Shown in pieces: positions 6,584 through 12,960 of a stretch of DNA of 12,960 nt; position 1 is the stretch's first letter; each line of letters begins with the position of its first letter. The stretch comes from an uncultured Clostridia bacterium (GTDB taxonomy: Bacteria > Bacillota > Clostridia > Oscillospirales > Acutalibacteraceae): the NCBI GenBank assembly GCA_946409885.1, contig CAMJYF010000015.1, positions 1-12,960 of the forward strand, given 5' to 3'. Position numbers and translations under genes: made by a program. The notes below the pieces were generated by a model. That model made no database searches and was not told the origin of the DNA. It saw only the letters and a list, made by a program, of their open reading frames with translations.

Positions 6584-8269
6584 ATGCTGAAATTACTGGA
6601 GATTGAAAACGTCGCCGTCATTGAAAAGGCGTCCGTGGCGTTTGCCAAAGGGCTGAACGTGCTGACCGGCGAAACGGGCGCCGGTAAGTCGATCGTCATC
6701 GACTCCATCAACGCCGTCACCGGGCAGAAGACCTCCCGCGAGCTGGTCCGCGCCGGGGCGGCGCACGCCTTCGTGTCCGCCCTGTTCGAGGACGTGGACG
6801 GACGGGTCATGGAGCGGCTGGCCGCCTGCGGCGTGCCCGCGGAAGCGGACGGCACGGTGCTGCTGCAGCGCACCCTGTATAAGGACGGCAAAAACCTCTG
6901 CCGCGTCAACGGCGTCACCGTGACCGTCTCCATGCTGAAAAGCGTGGGGGAGGAGCTGATCAACATCCACGGCCAGCGGGATTCCCAGGCGCTGCTGGAC
7001 GCGGCCCGCCACATTGATTTCCTGGATTCCTTCGCGGGGCTGGGGCCGGCCGTGGCCGCCTACGCCGCCGATTACGCGCGGCTGCGCGAAACGCAGAAGG
7101 CCATCCGCTCTTTGCAGACGGACGAGGCCGAAAAGGCCCGGCGAATCGACCTGCTGACCTGGCAGATCAACGAGCTGACCGAGGCGGCGGTCACCGTGGG
7201 GGAGCGGGAGGAGCTGCACCGCAAAAAGAACATCCTCACCAATTCCCTCAGGCTGGCCTCCGCCCTCACGGCCGCCGTCAACGCCCTCAGCGGCGACGGG
7301 GAAAGCGCCGGGGCGGCCCAGCTGCTGGCCCAGGCGGCGCGGGAGATCACCTCCGTGGCTTCCGTGGCCAAGGGGCTGGACGCCGTCGCCTCCTCGCTGG
7401 AGGAGGCCGAAAACACCGCGGCGGACGCGGCGGCGGTGATCGAGGACGTGCTGGGCCAGCTGGACAACGTGGAGGGCAGCCTGGACGCCATTGAGGAGCG
7501 GCTGGACAAGCTCTACCGCCTCTCCAAAAAATACGGGGAGACGGAGGAGGAGATGCTGGCCTTTCTGGACAGCGCCAGCAAAGAGCTGGAGCTGATCACC
7601 CTGTCCGACGAGCGGCTGGCGGAGCTGTCCGCCCAACGGGAGGCGCTGCTGGCCTCCTGCGAAAAACAGGCGGCGGCGCTGACCTCCGCCCGCAAAAAGA
7701 GCGCGAAGCAGCTTTCCGCGGCGGTGGAAGGGGAGCTTGCCTTTCTGAATATGCCCTCCTGCCGGTTTGTCGCGGAGATCGTCCCCGCGGCGCTGTGCCC
7801 CACCGGGGCGGATCAGGTGACCTTTCTGATCTCCGCCAACGCGGGGGAGGAGCCGAAAGCGCTGGGCAAGGTGGCCAGCGGCGGCGAGCTGTCCCGCATT
7901 ATGCTGGCGCTGAAAAACGTGCTGTCGGCCAAGGATTCCGTGGGCACGCTGATCTTTGACGAGATCGACGCGGGCGTCAGCGGCGCGGCGGCCTCCCGCA
8001 TCGCGGTCAAGCTGTCGCAGGTGTCGCGGCGGGCGCAGGTGATCTGCATCACCCACCTCTCGCAGATCGCCGCCTACGCGGACGAGCATCAATTCCTGCG
8101 CAAGGAGGAGGCGGGCGGCAAAACCTACACCCGCATCGCCTCGCTGGACGAGGAGGGCCGCGCCCGGGAGCTGTCCCGCATCAGCTACGGCGAAAACCCC
8201 GGCGAGGCACAGCTGCTCTCCGCCCGGCAGATGCTGGCGGAGGCCGCGAAAAAGAAGGCGGAGTGGTAG
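6584..8269 (+). CDS. recN: DNA repair protein RecN
   Basis: SMC-like ATPase acting early in double-strand break repair, where it gathers broken DNA ends and supports RecA. The protein has 561 residues, normal length. Walker A GETGAGKS is at 29-36, the NIHGQ loop at 127-131, a long Glu/Ala-rich helical region suited to coiled coil at about 160-380, the ABC signature ASGGELSR at 431-438, Walker B TLIFDEID at 455-462 and the switch histidine region ITHLSQIA at 489-496. All ATPase elements are present. It starts two bases after argR; no clear Shine-Dalgarno sequence is visible before the ATG, so translation probably depends on coupling to argR. It is the last gene of the operon, with an intrinsic terminator 45 bp past the stop. 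Confidence 0.96.
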   Translation: MLKLLEIENVAVIEKASVAFAKGLNVLTGETGAGKSIVIDSINAVTGQKTSRELVRAGAAHAFVSALFEDVDGRVMERLAACGVPAEADGTVLLQRTLYKDGKNLCRVNGVTVTVSMLKSVGEELINIHGQRDSQALLDAARHIDFLDSFAGLGPAVAAYAADYARLRETQKAIRSLQTDEAEKARRIDLLTWQINELTEAAVTVGEREELHRKKNILTNSLRLASALTAAVNALSGDGESAGAAQLLAQAAREITSVASVAKGLDAVASSLEEAENTAADAAAVIEDVLGQLDNVEGSLDAIEERLDKLYRLSKKYGETEEEMLAFLDSASKELELITLSDERLAELSAQREALLASCEKQAAALTSARKKSAKQLSAAVEGELAFLNMPSCRFVAEIVPAALCPTGADQVTFLISANAGEEPKALGKVASGGELSRIMLALKNVLSAKDSVGTLIFDEIDAGVSGAAASRIAVKLSQVSRRAQVICITHLSQIAAYADEHQFLRKEEAGGKTYTRIASLDEEGRARELSRISYGENPGEAQLLSARQMLAEAAKKKAEW

Positions 8270-8314
8270 CGCCGCACCGCCGGAGTTACCGCGCGATTGT
8301 TTTTTATCATAGTT

Positions 8315-8341
8315 TCCCCTGTTGTCGGCAGGGGATTTTTT
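8315..8341 (+). terminator. Intrinsic terminator of the xseA-recN operon
   Basis: TCCCCTG (8315-8321) pairs perfectly with CAGGGGA (8329-8335) around a 7-nt loop, and six T residues follow at once (8336-8341), with further T-runs behind. This is a textbook Rho-independent terminator placed 45 bp after the recN stop, so the operon transcript should end here. Confidence 0.88.
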
Positions 8342-8380
8342 ATTCTTTTTTTTCAGATTTTTTTATTCTTTTTTTTCAGA
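8336..8380 (+). repeat. T-rich direct repeat with helically phased T-tracts
   Basis: Two tandem copies, at 8336-8357 and 8358-8380, of a 22/23-bp unit: T6 or T7, ATTC, T8, CAGA. The four T-tracts (8336-8341, 8346-8353, 8358-8364, 8369-8376) have centres about 11 to 11.5 bp apart, close to one DNA turn, which is the arrangement that gives intrinsic curvature. The first tract also serves as the U-run of the recN terminator. The block ends six bases before the -35 element of the next promoter, so it is placed where an UP element would act. The regulatory role is inferred. Confidence 0.75.
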
Positions 8381-8386
8381 TAAGGA

Positions 8387-8415
8387 TTGCAAAGACAGAA
8401 CAGATATGTTATGAT
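8387..8415 (+). promoter_or_regulatory. Extended -10 sigma-A-type promoter for the surface protein gene
   Basis: TTGCAA at 8387-8392, exactly 17 bp, then TATGAT at 8410-8415. A TG dinucleotide at 8407-8408 gives the extended -10 form (TGtTATGAT). The -35 differs from TTGACA at two positions and the -10 from TATAAT at one. The predicted start of transcription is near 8422, giving a 5' untranslated leader of about 115 nt. AT-rich, T-tract DNA lies directly upstream. Confidence 0.75.
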
Positions 8416-8421
8416 TGTTCT

Positions 8422-8537
8422 GTTTGGAAAAATAAGACGCACTGTTCCCTTGGCCGGTAAAAAACCGGCGAAACCCGCATGAGGCGAGGCATTTTGTCAA
8501 CTTCCCGGATCACTACATTTTTTTTGGAGGATTCTGT
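8422..8537 (+). other. Untranslated leader with hairpin, upstream of surface protein gene
   Basis: The leader is predicted from the promoter. It holds a perfect 6-bp stem, GCCGGT (8453-8458) / ACCGGC (8464-8469), with an all-A loop, followed by GAAACCCGC and a G-rich stretch, GAGGCGAGGC, that could form further pairing with the preceding C-rich bases. There is no T-run after the hairpin, so it is not a terminator. An eight-T run (8518-8525) abuts the ribosome binding site GGAGGA at 8526-8531. I could not match the leader to a riboswitch class. It may be a cis-acting RNA or only a long leader. Confidence 0.4.
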
Positions 8538-11500
8538 ATGAAACGTATGAACAAAACGCTGTCACTCCTTCTTTCCGTTGTCATGATTATTCTGCTGGTT
8601 CCGGCGCCTGTTTTCAGCGCCGCGGAACCGGAGCAGGTCCCCGTCGGTTTTTCGGCGGGGGATACGCTCGCGTTCGGTTGGTATCCGCAAAGCCGCGTGA
8701 CGGACGCGGACGTGTGCGATACGCTGAACGGTCTGTCAAAGACCTGGCGCAGTTACGGTTATATGACGGCGGCCAACACGCCGGGCGATTATATGCAGTA
8801 CTGCGATATCGATCTGGACGGGGACGGAACGAACGATTACCGCGGGGTAAAGTTCACCAAATACAGGTCGTATTTTGTCACGCATGCCGCCTCAACCAAT
8901 CCGTCGGAATCCTGTCAGGATGAAAGCGGGTATTACATCAATACCGCCTATTATTTTCAGTATGAGCCGGTGGTCTGGCGTGTGCTCGATCCGGATACGG
9001 GGCTGGTCATGTCCGAAGCCATCATAGACGCGCAGGCGTTCCACAATTATTTTTATGACGGTTACATGGATTCCGCCCATACGACCTACTCGAACAAATG
9101 GGGCGCGTCCTCTGTGCGCGGCTGGCTGAACAACAGCTTTTACGGTCTTGCCTTTTCTGAGGATGAAAAAGCGGCCGTTCTGCCGTCCACTGTTTCCAAT
9201 AAAGGATACAATAATATCTATAATTATGAAGATACGCAGGATCAGCTGTTCCTTCTCTCCTATGACGATATGCAGAAGGCGGATTACGGCTTCCGTTTAC
9301 CCCGTACCAACGCCGACCCTGCCAGACAGGCGCGGGGGACCGACTATGCCAGGTGCCAGGGCGTGGGGGTGGAGTCCGCCGGAAGCGCCTATGCCGGGTA
9401 TTCCAGTTACCGTCTGCGGACCGGCGGCGTCGACTGCGATGATACCTGTCAGGTGACAAGCGCGGGCACTATTACCTATGACGCGTGCGGTACTACGCTT
9501 ACCAGCATCGGGATACGCCCCGCCGTCAGAGTCAACCTGAACGCGGCGGCCCTTCAGCCCGCTGAGACCGATCCCGACGTTATCTGCAGGATAGAATACA
9601 GATACAGGGACAAAGATTTCAAAACCTCGACGAATGCCTCCGAAGCCGGCTGGACCAGACGCACGGACGTGACCAATCCTGTTATTACCTATGGGCAGTG
9701 GAGCGCGTATCAGATGGAGCCTATCCAGAGCAGCGCCACACGGGAGGTCCATACCGCTTCCTTTTACCGGTATTATGCTTTTGTCTGTCCGTGGTGCGGG
9801 GCCCGCGACGACCTGCAGGGCTCCTGCAGCGGCGGCTGCGGTTATTATCTGACGGAAGCCAACTGGGTGGAAAAGTGGTCAATGACCTCCTATGCCAATT
9901 CCGGTTCTCAGGCCGTGTCAAGCTCCAAAAGGTACACCTGGTCGCTGGGGGATGGAAAGAAATGGTATTTCAGCGCCGGAAATCTGTATGATACCGCCCC
10001 GGGGACCATGGACGCGAGCAGTTCCCCCGCGGTAGTGATCAAAACGTTTTACTGCTCCAGAAACAAAACCACGACGTACTATTACGAGCAGTGGGGCGAG
10101 TGGAGCGAGTGGAGCACGGAAAAGCCCCAGCGCGCCGATCACCGCGAGATCGAATACAGAAACATGCCGCACGATTGGGACGGCGGCGTAGTGGCGCCGG
10201 AAGCAAGCTGTACGGTGCCGGGAATCAGAACGACGACCTGTACGTATTGCCATAAGTCGTATCAGGAAGAGCTGCCGCCTCTGGGGCATGACTTCGCGGC
10301 GGAATTCACTGTGGATACGGCCGCGTCCTGCACGGAGCCCGGCGGCAAATCCAGGCACTGCGCCAGGTGTGACGAAACAACCGATATCACGGTCATTCCC
10401 GTCCGGGGCCACAGCTGGGGCGAGTGGGACAGGGAAGCGCCCACCTGCACCGGAAGCGGTCGTGATATCCGGTATTGCCTGCATACGGAGCCGACCGACG
10501 AGTATCTTGCCTGCGCTGCGTCCGAAACCGTCAATTATGAGCCGACGGGCCACAGCTACACCGGCCCGGCGCGTTCCCTCAATAACGGCACTCACGATTA
10601 TCTCTGCGTCAACGGCTGCGGAAGCTACGGTTTTGAAACCATTGAAAACAACGCCGAGGCGTGCGCCTTCGGGGATTGGGTCACGGACGAAGAGCCCACC
10701 TGCACCCAACCCGGCGAAAGACATAAAAGCTGTAGTGTCTGCGGATATACCGTAACGGAAGCGCTTCCCGCCAAAGGGCACACAAAGGGCGAGCTTACCG
10801 TTGAAAACGCCGTTGCCGCGCAGTGTACGGTTCCCGGCGGCTACGATGAGGTATATTATTGCCAGGACTGCGGCGCGGAGCTGGAGAGGACGGCAAGGGA
10901 GGTACCCGCGCTGACCCACAGCTGGGGCGAATGGACCGACGCCGGGGACGGCGCGAACCATGTCCGGGAGTGCGCCCGCTGCCATACCGCCGAAACGGCG
11001 GTCCACGTCTGGAACGACGGCGAGATCACAAAAGTGCCCACCTGCGGGGAGCAGGGAACGAAACGGTTCACCTGCACGGTCTGCGAAGCGACGAAGACGG
11101 AACCGATCGCCCTCGACCCCGCCAACCACGCGGATCACGGCACAAAGGTCGTCAACAGGAAAGCCGCCGCCTGTACCGAGGCGGGCTATACCGGCGATAC
11201 GGTCTGCAGCGGCTGCGGCGCGGTGCTGACGGCCGGTTCGGTCCTCAATCCGCTGGGCCACGACTGGGGCCAATGGACCGACGCCGGGGACGGCGCGAAC
11301 CATGTCCGGGAGTGCGCCCGCTGCCATACCGCCGAAACGGCGGTCCACGTCTGGAACGACGGCGAGATCACAAAAGTGCCCACCTGCGGGGAGCAGGGAA
11401 CGAAACGGTTCACCTGCACGGTCTGCGAAGCGACGAAGACGGAACCGATCGCCCTCGACCCCGCCAACCACGCGGATCACGGCACAAAGGTCGTCAACAG

Positions 11501-12960
11501 GAAAGCCGCCGCCTGTACCGAGGCGGGCTATACCGGCGATACGGTCTGCAGCGGCTGCGGCGCGGTGCTGACGGCCGGTTCGGTCCTCAATCCGCTGGGC
11601 CACGACTGGGGCCAATGGACCGACGCCGGGGACGGCGCAAACCACGTCAGGGAGTGCGCCCGCTGCCATATCACGGAAACGGAAGGTCACGGCTGGAGCG
11701 CGTGGACGGATCACGGCGACGGGACGCACTTTCGGGAGTGCGGCGGCTGCCATGCCGCGGAAACGGAACGCCACGCATGGAACGGCGGCGAAGTGACGAA
11801 AAAGCCTACCTATCACGAGTCCGGTACGATGACTTACACCTGTACGGCCGACGGCTGCGGCGCGGTCCGTACCGAACCGATCCAGAAGCTGATCGGGAAT
11901 AAAGACAACAAGGACGTTATCACGGACAAAAAGGCCAAGTACGATCCCGCTTCCGGCGAGGCCGTCATCACGCTGACCGCTTCCAGCAAGGGCAACGCCA
12001 TCAACACCAAAACCTATACGCCTCTGGATATCGTTCTGGTGCTCGATCAATCCGGCTCCATGGGCTATCTGATGAACAAAGATGAACGGCCCAAGGCGTC
12101 TCAGCTGGACAGAAACAGAAAAACGGCGCTGCAGAACGCCGCTAACGCCTTTATCGGCAAGATCCATGGTGACAGCCTGCTCGGTATGGACCACCGCATT
12201 TCCGTGGTTGGTTTCGCCATGGGGAACAGGGGCGCAAAAGCAACGGATGAATTCGGAAACAGCCAGCAGTTGGGCAAGTATGCCAATACTGCGGTCCTCT
12301 CTCTGGCGCAGCCGAAGCAGTATGATCCCAGCCCCGCTGCCACAGCGGCAATGAACGAAGCCTATCAGGCCTCGCTTGTCTCCGTCAATACCGGCGGCGC
12401 CGTCAACCCCATCCTGCAAAACGCGATCGGGTCGCTTACCGCCTGCGGCGCGACGGCGGCCGACCTGGGGCTGACAATGGCCTGCAAGGTTTTTGAACAG
12501 AACCCTGCCGAAGGGCGCAAGCGCGTTGTGGTCTTTATGACGGACGGCGAGCCGACCTACCTCAGCGGCTATGACGGCAGCGTGGCGAACAGCGCGGTGA
12601 ATATCGCCGGTCTGCTGAAGGATATCTACCATGCGGATGTATACAGCATCGGCGTGGGCTCCTCCTTGACGGAGGAGGCCACCACGTTCCTGAAGAATGT
12701 TTGTTCCAACCCCGCCGATCATTACGCGGCGGTGACCGACGCACAGGCGCTGATCGATCAGTTTACCGGCATCGCGGATGGCGCCACCACTTATACGACG
12801 GATTTTGACCATGTGACGCTGGTGGATACCCTTTCCCCTGCCTTTACCCTGACGGCTCCGCAGGAGGAAGCCCTGCGCCGGGACGCGGCGGAGCAGCTTG
12901 GCGTTGCGGCCGATCAGGTGGCCGTGCTCAGACAGGAGGACGGCACGACCTGTATCCGTA
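8538..12960 (+). CDS. Large secreted surface protein: DUF6273-like, Cys-rich CxxC repeats and VWA domain (3' end outside window)
   Basis: The frame is open from the ATG at 8538 to the window end: 1474 complete codons, no stop. GGAGGA lies six bases before the ATG. Residues 1-29 are a signal peptide (KRMNK, hydrophobic core, probable cleavage after FSA or SAA). Residues 38-335 resemble DUF6273 (WYPQS, PVVWRVL, SVRGWLNNSFY, IRPAVRVNLN). Residues 352-545 carry IEYRYR, YGQWSAY and EQWGEWSEWS, a module often seen in clostridial surface proteins. Residues 556-1115 are a CxxC repeat array. Residues 1163-1412 are a von Willebrand A domain with a complete MIDAS: DQSGS (1170-1174), T1306 and D1336 in FMTDGEPT. 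Such VWA domains occur in pilus-tip and adhesin proteins. Metal-dependent adhesion at the cell surface is the likely role; ligand, anchor and sortase signal are unseen. Transcribed alone from its own promoter; base composition at the 5' end is more AT-rich than the operon. Confidence 0.9.
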   Translation, partial: MKRMNKTLSLLLSVVMIILLVPAPVFSAAEPEQVPVGFSAGDTLAFGWYPQSRVTDADVCDTLNGLSKTWRSYGYMTAANTPGDYMQYCDIDLDGDGTNDYRGVKFTKYRSYFVTHAASTNPSESCQDESGYYINTAYYFQYEPVVWRVLDPDTGLVMSEAIIDAQAFHNYFYDGYMDSAHTTYSNKWGASSVRGWLNNSFYGLAFSEDEKAAVLPSTVSNKGYNNIYNYEDTQDQLFLLSYDDMQKADYGFRLPRTNADPARQARGTDYARCQGVGVESAGSAYAGYSSYRLRTGGVDCDDTCQVTSAGTITYDACGTTLTSIGIRPAVRVNLNAAALQPAETDPDVICRIEYRYRDKDFKTSTNASEAGWTRRTDVTNPVITYGQWSAYQMEPIQSSATREVHTASFYRYYAFVCPWCGARDDLQGSCSGGCGYYLTEANWVEKWSMTSYANSGSQAVSSSKRYTWSLGDGKKWYFSAGNLYDTAPGTMDASSSPAVVIKTFYCSRNKTTTYYYEQWGEWSEWSTEKPQRADHREIEYRNMPHDWDGGVVAPEASCTVPGIRTTTCTYCHKSYQEELPPLGHDFAAEFTVDTAASCTEPGGKSRHCARCDETTDITVIPVRGHSWGEWDREAPTCTGSGRDIRYCLHTEPTDEYLACAASETVNYEPTGHSYTGPARSLNNGTHDYLCVNGCGSYGFETIENNAEACAFGDWVTDEEPTCTQPGERHKSCSVCGYTVTEALPAKGHTKGELTVENAVAAQCTVPGGYDEVYYCQDCGAELERTAREVPALTHSWGEWTDAGDGANHVRECARCHTAETAVHVWNDGEITKVPTCGEQGTKRFTCTVCEATKTEPIALDPANHADHGTKVVNRKAAACTEAGYTGDTVCSGCGAVLTAGSVLNPLGHDWGQWTDAGDGANHVRECARCHTAETAVHVWNDGEITKVPTCGEQGTKRFTCTVCEATKTEPIALDPANHADHGTKVVNRKAAACTEAGYTGDTVCSGCGAVLTAGSVLNPLGHDWGQWTDAGDGANHVRECARCHITETEGHGWSAWTDHGDGTHFRECGGCHAAETERHAWNGGEVTKKPTYHESGTMTYTCTADGCGAVRTEPIQKLIGNKDNKDVITDKKAKYDPASGEAVITLTASSKGNAINTKTYTPLDIVLVLDQSGSMGYLMNKDERPKASQLDRNRKTALQNAANAFIGKIHGDSLLGMDHRISVVGFAMGNRGAKATDEFGNSQQLGKYANTAVLSLAQPKQYDPSPAATAAMNEAYQASLVSVNTGGAVNPILQNAIGSLTACGATAADLGLTMACKVFEQNPAEGRKRVVVFMTDGEPTYLSGYDGSVANSAVNIAGLLKDIYHADVYSIGVGSSLTEEATTFLKNVCSNPADHYAAVTDAQALIDQFTGIADGATTYTTDFDHVTLVDTLSPAFTLTAPQEEALRRDAAEQLGVAADQVAVLRQEDGTTCIR
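10930..11271 (+). repeat. 342-bp tandem duplication, copy 1
   Basis: First of two copies that appear identical base for base, offset by exactly 342 bp. It encodes 114 residues (about 798-911) with eight cysteines and stays in frame. Flanking bases differ from the second copy just before 10930 (CGA against CCA), which marks the left border. Confidence 0.93.
11272..11613 (+). repeat. 342-bp tandem duplication, copy 2
   Basis: Second copy (residues about 912-1025), with no difference from copy 1 that I can see, even at synonymous positions. That points to recent duplication or gene conversion. It is followed directly by a partial, diverged third copy. Confidence 0.93.
11614..11696 (+). repeat. 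Partial diverged third copy of the 342-bp unit
   Basis: The first part of the unit repeats again in register (WTDAGDGANHVRECARCH, residues from about 1026) but with scattered substitutions, then breaks away after the CARCH motif into ITETEGHGW. It is followed by a further related unit (WTDHGDGTHFRECGGCH). The divergence shows this copy is older than the event that made the two identical copies. Confidence 0.8.

Larger units (their letters stand above)
10203..11882 (+). repeat. Cysteine-rich CxxC repeat array in the surface protein
   Basis: Residues 556-1115. About ten units follow the pattern T/A-C-T-x-x-G, about 8 residues, C-x-x-C, about 15 residues, then G-H-x-W/F. Examples are CTYC (568-571), CARC (608-611), and the CSVC, CQDC, CTVC and CSGC pairs with GHDF, GHSWGEW, GHTKGE and GHDWGQW. 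Some units are degenerate: one has CLHTEP in place of CxxC, and the last has Tyr for the first Cys and CTADGC. A second unit type, WTDAGDGANHVRECARCH, is interspersed. Cys and His spacing resembles zinc-knuckle geometry, but metal binding is not shown; disulfides are also possible. Confidence 0.8.

Noticed and set aside
8263..8460. 65-codon plus-strand frame after recN
   Set aside because: It runs through the terminator, the T-tracts and the promoter, and reads as Phe-rich low complexity. It has no support as a gene.
8422..8537. c-di-GMP (GEMM) riboswitch in the leader
   Set aside because: GACGCA and GGCGAAACC look superficially similar, but the order is wrong and the conserved GGGACGCAAAGCC core is absent.
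10859..11902. 347-codon plus-strand frame rich in Arg and Gly
   Set aside because: Out-of-frame reading of the Cys-rich array; the same repeat read in another frame. The in-frame reading is continuous from the signal peptide through to the VWA domain.
9918..12812. 964-codon open frame on the minus strand opposite the surface protein gene
   Set aside because: It is antisense to a frame with a signal peptide and recognisable domains; its protein is Arg/Gly/Ala-rich without motifs and repeats only because the DNA beneath it repeats. High GC at third positions leaves the antisense frame open.

Overview
The window looks like chromosome of a high-GC member of the Clostridia (Firmicutes), most like gut Oscillospiraceae/Ruminococcaceae. 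This rests on the gene order xseA-xseB-ispA-dxs-tlyA-nadK-argR-recN, which is classic for Gram-positive Clostridia and Bacilli, on strong GGAGG-type ribosome binding sites, and on the style of the surface protein at the right end. The genus cannot be fixed from the sequence alone.

Layout. Positions 1-101 are a leader with a small hairpin and no supported gene. Positions 102-8269 hold eight genes on the + strand, tightly packed and probably one transcript. They are exonuclease VII large and small subunits (xseA, xseB), a short-chain polyprenyl diphosphate synthase (ispA), DXP synthase (dxs), a TlyA-type rRNA methyltransferase, NAD kinase (nadK), the arginine repressor (argR) and the repair ATPase RecN. 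xseA/xseB and xseB/ispA overlap through the same octamer, ATGGATAA. The larger gaps are dxs-tlyA (67 bp, with a weak hairpin) and tlyA-nadK (89 bp). The tlyA-nadK gap carries a heptamer-repeat tract that also supplies the last codons of tlyA. An intrinsic terminator at 8315-8341 ends the operon. The genes mix DNA repair (xseAB, recN), isoprenoid precursor synthesis (dxs, ispA), rRNA modification, NADP supply and arginine control.

Positions 8270-8537 are intergenic: terminator, a T-rich direct repeat with four T-tracts about one helical turn apart, a very good extended -10 sigma-A-type promoter, and an untranslated leader of about 115 nt with a hairpin. Positions 8538-12960 are one continuous reading frame of at least 1474 codons that runs off the window. 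It encodes a secreted, probably cell-surface protein with a signal peptide, a DUF6273-like domain, a YRY/WSxWS-type module, a long cysteine-rich CxxC repeat array containing a perfect 342-bp tandem duplication, and a von Willebrand factor A domain with an intact MIDAS. It resembles large adhesin or pilus-tip-like proteins of gut Firmicutes. Its ligand is not known and its C-terminus, where an anchor would lie, is outside the window.

The operon is ordinary housekeeping sequence. The points most worth checking are the cysteine-rich duplicated surface protein, its promoter and leader, the heptamer tract at the end of tlyA, and a shortened active-site loop in IspA. I found no clear sign of a new defence, mobile or biosynthetic system.
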